From an uncultured Methanobrevibacter sp. (GTDB taxonomy: Archaea > Methanobacteriota > Methanobacteria > Methanobacteriales > Methanobacteriaceae), in contig NZ_CACXNW010000002.1 in NCBI RefSeq assembly GCF_902769175.1, positions 1 to 64,000 on the forward strand: 64,000 nt of DNA, read 5' to 3'. Shown here one piece after another: positions 59,152 through 64,000 of the stretch. Numbering within the stretch: position 1 is the stretch's first letter; every line of letters starts with the position of its first letter. The notes under the pieces were generated by a model, which saw only the letters and a program-made list of their open reading frames with translations, did not search any database and had not been told where the DNA came from. The position numbers were made by a program, and so were the translations under genes.

Positions 59152-60948
59152 TTATTTTCCAATATGAGGGATTCTTTCATTTGTATTATGGCGAGCCCAA
59201 TTGGTACCCATGCTTGAATAGAAATTCCCTACATTTCTTTTGACATTAGCAGTTAAAGAATAGTTAAGTCTGACAATCAAACCAGGAGTGTCATTGGCAA
59301 ATCTTGATTTCACATATTTGACAGTTAGCCATTTAGTCGGCATTTTATCAGCTCCACCGTTGTATTCTCCTCTTGAATTTGAAATCAAGACATTTTTACC
59401 GTCTTTGCTAATGTCTACAATCGCCAAATAGTGACCTCGAATATGGAATATTAAAGCAGCCCCCTCCTTTTTTAAGTTCTTTAAAAGCATCATTTATGCC
59501 ACTTTTATAATAAAATGAACATTTAAAATGATTTTTCTCCAATGCTCTTTTAAGACCATCAGGATGGGATCCATAGCCTCTCCTAGCACCAGAAAGCTTT
59601 ACCAAATAACTTTCACATACATAATTTCTTAAAACTTGACTGCACATGCTGCTTGATGTAGGACCACATGAATAAACAAGATTCTGTTCATCTCTCACTT
59701 CAGCGTATGTGTAGGATTTGCATTTTAAGGATACAGTGATTTGAGGCCAATAATCTCTTTTATTCATTTTAACTATTTTGGTATTAAGTGCCCTTTCAAT
59801 CACATTCCACTTTTTACGGTAAATGATATGATTCAAAGTAGGTGCCCATTTAGATTGGAAGAAAGTGTACTTTGAAAGCTTGTTATTTAAAAATAAACAG
59901 TAACTTCTCTTCTAATAACACTTAAATATTGTGACTTATTTAGAGAGTAGATCATTTGTCCATTAGCAAGAGCATAATTTCCCCCTAATACATCTACATC
60001 TGGACGGCCATTCACTAATGGAATCTTATTCTTATAAGGGCTTTTTATATCTCCCACAACACCTTTAATAGTTTTCTTTGCTAAAGATGGAGCAATTTTT
60101 GAGTTTCCATTAAAAACAGCAGATATGTTTATCACTCCAGTACCTGCTTTAGGCTTGAATATCATTATTCCTTCCTTATTTGTGGTTTTATTGAACTGCT
60201 TGCCATTAACAGTAATCTGTAGAACCTTATTTCCAATGAGTGATTGATTTTCACATCTAAGATAAATCCTCAGATAACCATTTGTTAAAAGCTTTGCATT
60301 TCCAATGCTAATTGCACTTGCTCTTGGAACATATAAATTCAAGGATTTTATAACTGCACTATGGTTTTCATCACCATTATAAGTAATTTTCAAAGGATAA
60401 GTTCCAAGGGCTAAATTAACCTTAAACCATGCTTTTCCTTGTGCATTGCTTACTGCACTATATGTCTTTCCATTAACTGCAAATGAAACTTTTTGATTAG
60501 CCAATCTATTGCCTAATTCATCTTTCAAGTATATGTAAAAATATTTGCCATTAGCCACCAAATTGCTTACAGGGCTAATAACTGAATTAACTTTAGAAGA
60601 GCTAACTGGATCCACTGGTTCTTCTTGTGTGATTACATCATCAGATTTTGCTTGTATTACCTGATTGCTGTCTTCCATTTCATCTTGATTAGCGACTTCA
60701 GTTTCATCTTGCATTTTTTGAATAGGGACATTTTCCTCTGCATCAAGAATTTCATCACAGGAATCATCAGATATGACTGTTTTTTCTTCAATAAGTCCAA
60801 GATCATCAATGGAAGATTCTTGAACGTCTCCATCGACTAAACTGACTGACAATCCATTGGATGGGATATCATCAGATGCATTAACAGCCCCCAATGTTAA
60901 AATAAGTAAGAAAAACAAACTTATTATTAAAATATTCTTTATTTTCAT
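59152..60948 (-). pseudogene. Secreted C39-like cysteine peptidase with Ig-like domains, two frameshifts
   Basis: The ATG at 60946-60948 has GGGGATAAC upstream and a signal peptide (IISLFFLLILTLGAVNA). Next are an acidic linker and two Ig-like domains (FYIYLKDELGNRLANQKVSF, LRIYLRCENQSLIGNKVLQI). After the first frame ends at 59887, the next frame holds the papain-like part: catalytic cysteine in SCGPTSSSMCSQ, then, in a third frame, the histidine in RGHYLAIVDIS and SNSRGEY. One base must be added near 59,900, and one G removed from the G5 run at about 59,463 (KKGGAALIFHI). The full protein would have about 598 residues. A wall (pseudomurein) or surface-protein substrate is inferred from the secretion signal. 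Confidence 0.7.
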
Positions 60949-61085
60949 GTTATCCCCAACAAAAAATTCAATAAATATTATAAAAATTAGCAATTGTTAA
61001 AAAAATTCCCCAATAATTATAAATTTAAAGTATAGATTTAAATATTTGTCTATTTAATTTCGCAAAATTATAAGAAAACAATAAT

Positions 61086-61275
61086 AATAAATTTAAAAAT
61101 TTAGCAATTAAACTCATAAAATCATAAGCAAACAACAATAATAAATTTAAAAATTTAGCAATTTTACCCAATAATAAGCAAACAACAATTATAAATTTAA
61201 AAATTTAGCAATTTTACCCAATAATAAGCAAACAACAATTATAAATTTAAAAATTTAGCAATTTACCTCATAAAA
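61086..61275. repeat. 50-54-bp tandem repeat (about 4 copies) downstream of the AAA ATPase gene
   Basis: AAATTTAAAAATTTAGCAAT recurs with TTAGCA at 61101, 61155, 61205 and 61255; the last three are exactly 50 apart, with AATAATAAGCAAACAACAAT between. It abuts the AAA gene stop codon and is U-rich in that transcript. The outer copies share the variant ACTCATAAAATCATAAGCAA. Confidence 0.92.
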
Positions 61276-63094
61276 TCATAAGCAATCATCAAAATCTTCA
61301 ATGATTAAAGTGTTTAAGTCATCATCAGATATGTCTTCAATATTCACCAACCTATCTGCTTGATTGGAAAGAACTTTCTCAAAAATGTTTCTGACATATC
61401 TTCCGTTTGCAAAATTATCTCCTCTGCATTTATAAACATCTTCAAAATGACCTTTTAAGAAGGATTCTGCCTTTTTATCAAGCTTTAGATTTGATTCTTC
61501 CTCCATAGAAACGAATATGTCAAACAATTCCTGAGGATTATAATCTTCAAAGAAGAGATGCTTATTGAATCTTGATTCCAAACCTGGATTGGAATGCAAG
61601 AAGTCGTCCATCAGCTGAGGATAACCTGCCACTATAACGATAAAATCATCACGATTGTCTTCCATAGCTTTTAGAATGGTGTCAATAGCCTCTTCACCAA
61701 AATCATTTTCACCTTTTGAGGATAGTGCATAAGCTTCATCAATGAATAAGATTCCACCCATTGCCTCTTTGATCTTATCTTGAGTTTTAATTGCAGTTTG
61801 ACCTACATAACCCATTCCTTCTTGTAGTATTTCCCCTACTTTTTGTTCTAGTTTTAATTGCAGTTTAACCTACATAACCTGCGACAAGACCACTTCTATC
61901 AGTTTCAACCAAATGACCTTTAGACAATAATCCAATTTTCTTATAAATTTCAGCAAGCAATCTGGCAACAGTTGTTTTACCAGTTCCTAGATTACCTGAA
62001 AATACCAAATGCAAAGACATGTCCGGTTGCTTTATGCCTCTTTCTTCCCGGATTTTTCTAATCTGAATAAGGTTTATTAAGGAATTAACATCACTTTTAA
62101 CATTTTCAAGACCAACCAGATTGTTTAATTTTGCTAAAATATCCTCTAAGCTTTCTTCTTCAACAGTTTCTTCAGCTTCCTCTTCTGCCTTAGTTTCAGC
62201 ATCCTTTTCATCATTGGCATCTGAATTTTGATTATTTTTAAAAGCGTCAGGTACACTGTCTAAACCTTTTTTAAATTTATTCAATGAATTATTATCCAAG
62301 TCATATTTTGACTCATCACCATCATTTTCATCAAGTTTTTTGCTGGAGAATATGTCATTTAAAACATCCATATAATCAGTGTTAAATGAAGATCCATCAG
62401 CAAACATATCATCATTGATAATCTTTAAATTCTCTTTTGAGATTACATCCTTAAACTTATCATAATTAATTATATCTTCCAATAATTCGGTGTTCAATGC
62501 ATTGCCCATAAGCTGATAATTATAAGTCTTTAAATCATCTAAATTACGTCTTAAATTAATCATATAATTATCAAAAGCAGTTTTCAAATCACCACAATTA
62601 TTAGAAGCATCATCTGAATCTTTGCTAGAATCATTATTTGAATTGTCTTCCAAATTAAGGAATTGTTGACCTATTCCCCCATAAATGTTAAATAATGATT
62701 CAACTATCTCTCCAGAGTTAGGATTCCTGTTTTCCTTAACATATTTGTCAAATTCATAAAAAACAATGAATGATGAAGGCAAGGAGTCTTCATAATCATC
62801 AAAGGAATCAGATGATAAATTATTTAAAAGATCATCTTTAGAGAAGTTTATGTCTAAAATGTAATTAATGAAATTCAACTCATCATCACTGATTTCCCCA
62901 TCATTAAGACCTAAATAGCTTAACCAAAGAAGTATATCATTAAATAAAATAGAATCAAGAGTTACATTATAATTCTCTTTTGCATAGTTCCATAAAGGTG
63001 CAGAATCTTTATTTAAGATATTAGAAGATTTTTTTGAAAAATCATTAATTTTTCCAATGAGACTTTTTAAAAGCTTGCAATCTCCATTGTCCAT
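61276..63094 (-). pseudogene. SpoVK/CbbX-type AAA ATPase with TerB-like N-terminus, broken by a 67-bp duplication
   Basis: Without the duplication the product has about 583 residues. The N-terminal part includes a TerB-like helical segment (LGLNDGEISDDELNFINYIL), followed by an acidic linker and a CbbX-type AAA domain: Walker A FSGNLGTGKTTVARLL, VETDRSGLVAGYVG, Walker B GGILFIDEAYALSS, sensor IVIVAGYPQLM, arginine finger NPGLESRFNKHL. At about 61,802-61,898 the phrase GGTTATGTAGGT..AACTGCAATT occurs twice, 67 bases apart; the first copy reads into TAA. Start ATG at 63092-63094 with AGGGGGAATAAT upstream. Such ATPases act as protein-remodelling chaperones. Confidence 0.75.
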
Positions 63095-63354
63095 ATTATT
63101 CCCCCTAAACAAATTTAAATAAAAGGAGTCTAAGATATCATCTTAATAAATAATTATATATTTTAACTAATAATAAAATTTTCTAAATTAAGATTGTGTT
63201 GAAAATTAAAAAAAGTACATAATAAAAAAACATAAAAAGAATTTAAAAATATAAAAAAAGAATTTTTAAAAGAATTAGTAAAAGAATTAGTAAAAGAATT
63301 AAAAAATGATAAAAAAAAGAATTAAATAAAAAAGATAAAAAAATTATTAGAAAT

Positions 63355-63558
63355 TTAAAGCATATTTTTTGATTTTAGAATTATTTCATCTGGTTTTTCT
63401 ATTTTTACTTTTGATTCATCAGAGCTTTGCATTTCTACTCTTGAGTCTCTATTTCTTTCCTTAAATTTTCGATATATTATTCTAAAGAACAGATAAAAGA
63501 TAAAAATATAAAATACAAAAATCAATATAATCCATTGCAATACTTTTAGCATATCCAT
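63355..63558 (-). CDS. Membrane microprotein downstream of a CsoR-type operator
   Basis: A 67-residue protein with one strong membrane segment (VLQWIILIFVFYIFIFYLFF) and a charged cytoplasmic tail (RKFKERNRDSR ... VKIEKPDEI). GGAGGG lies eight bases before the ATG, so the gene is well expressed if transcribed. It has no cysteine or histidine, so it is unlikely to be a metal carrier itself. The palindrome at 63661-63680 lies about 100 bases upstream of its start, and a CsoR-family gene lies beyond. Function unknown. Confidence 0.7.
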   Translation of the reverse strand: MDMLKVLQWIILIFVFYIFIFYLFFRIIYRKFKERNRDSRVEMQSSDESKVKIEKPDEIILKSKNML

Positions 63559-63660
63559 TTTATACCCTCCTAACTTTTAAAATAATAAATCCTGAATTCT
63601 TTTTAGGAAATATTTTAATTGATTTCAACCGAATCATAAAAATTAATTTATGAAGTATAG

Positions 63661-63680
63661 GTATACCCTTATGGGTATAC
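63661..63680. promoter_or_regulatory. Putative CsoR-type operator
   Basis: GTATACCCTTATGGGTATAC is a 20-base inverted repeat with perfect 8-base arms and a TTAT centre. It follows the TACCC-N4-GGGTA plan of CsoR-family operators. It stands between the csoR terminator and the microprotein gene, in the likely promoter of the latter. Confidence 0.7.
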
Positions 63681-63702
63681 GACAAATTTGAAAAAAAATA
63701 GA

Positions 63703-63745
63703 TTAAATTCTTTATGAAAAAATTCTAAAACCATAAAGAATTTAA
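63703..63745 (-). terminator. Hairpin terminator after csoR
   Basis: A perfect 14-bp inverted repeat (TTAAATTCTTTATG at 63703-63716 and CATAAAGAATTTAA at 63732-63745) begins one base after the csoR stop codon. On the minus strand it is followed by TCTATTTTTTTTC, the layout of an intrinsic terminator. Confidence 0.8.
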
Positions 63746-63746
63746 C

Positions 63747-64000
63747 CTATATTCTTGAATAGTATTCTAATATTGTAGAGACATCATTTAAAGCCTCATC
63801 ACTATCTCCAGCTTCAATTGCATTCTTAATACAATTTTCAAGATGCCCTTCTACTATAATATAACCTACTTTGTGTAAAGCAGATTTAGAAGCATTTACT
63901 TGCATTAAGATATTCTCGCATGGAATATCTTCATCTATCATACGATCAATTGCATTCAATTGACCTATTATCTTTTTAATTCTTCTATGAAGATTATCAG
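63747..64000 (-). CDS. csoR: CsoR/FrmR-family metal- or thiol-sensing repressor, N-terminus cut by window edge
   Basis: The frame continues past the window end and reads RRIKKIIGQLNAIDRMIDED, then PCENILMQVNASKSALHKVG, then EGHLENCIKNAI, the all-helical CsoR fold. The Cys-His-Cys ligand set of Cu(I)-sensing CsoR is complete (C in PCENI, H and C in GHLENC), though persulfide sensors of the family also keep the two cysteines. Only the first residues are missing. A matching operator lies 67 bases downstream of its stop codon. Confidence 0.88.
   Translation of the reverse strand, partial: DNLHRRIKKIIGQLNAIDRMIDEDIPCENILMQVNASKSALHKVGYIIVEGHLENCIKNAIEAGDSDEALNDVSTILEYYSRI

Overview
The window is strongly AT-rich and comes from a methanogenic archaeon of the order Methanobacteriales, most likely Methanobrevibacter or a close relative. 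The markers are an RNA polymerase B subunit split into B' and B'', archaeal PurO, MptD, CofE, CofD and ArfA, methyl-coenzyme M reductase activation component AtwA, a methanogenesis-marker 9 protein, a four-subunit KorDABC, and MreB, which in archaea accompanies the pseudomurein-walled lineage. Long secreted adhesin-like proteins with N-terminal signal peptides and Ig-like or beta-helix repeats are also typical of Methanobrevibacter.

Layout. 1-3.7 kb: rpoH-rpoB''-rpoB' (minus strand). 4.2-4.8 kb: tRNA-Lys, -Tyr, -Pro and -Thr (all minus) plus a 37-nt 5' half of tRNA-Asp. 5.1-9.3 kb: thiE, thiM, pgk, tpiA. 9.7 kb: twy1. 11.0-23.0 kb: an accessory island holding one giant surface-protein gene broken into pieces, a decayed insertion sequence with a nested MITE-like element, and a small dispersed repeat. 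23.0-27.4 kb: sucC and korCBAD. 27.8-32.5 kb: mptD, a sortase, a frameshifted DUF515-like protein and an archaetidylserine synthase. 33-38.4 kb: a conserved unknown, mreB, rnhB, purO, exbD/exbB. 38.7-43.0 kb: cofE, a zinc-ribbon protein, cofD, arfA and a TIM-barrel protein (F420 supply). 43.3-45.3 kb: a frameshifted adhesin. 45.3-51.1 kb: a TfoX-C-like protein, a DUF134 regulator, atwA, marker 9, a siroheme-synthase-like dehydrogenase and hemA (MCR activation and tetrapyrrole supply). 51.2-57.3 kb: an AAA ATPase, a frameshifted Ig-repeat adhesin, a TIM-barrel protein and gap. 57.7-64 kb: a membrane-anchored protein, a DUF2284 protein, a frameshifted secreted cysteine peptidase, a SpoVK/CbbX-type AAA gene broken by a 67-bp duplication, a membrane microprotein and csoR. 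From memory, much of the core order matches a block of consecutive MTH10xx genes in Methanothermobacter thermautotrophicus; the surface-protein genes look like insertions into that block.

Main points. Six genes, mostly for surface proteins, carry eleven disabling lesions in about 20 kb, while about 33 kb of core genes carry none, so random sequencing error is an unlikely sole cause. Intergenic regions hold short AT-rich tandem arrays (periods of about 28-72 bp, often 46-50), mostly just downstream of stop codons and usually U-rich in the transcript; they may be amplified terminators. Other items worth checking are a CsoR-type operator before an uncharacterised membrane microprotein, the tRNA-Asp half ending exactly after position 37, a 94-bp element present in two inverted copies, a conserved TTCG-capped 3' hairpin used twice, three copies of an apparently undescribed repeat of about 60 residues in the giant protein, and a probable AUU start codon.
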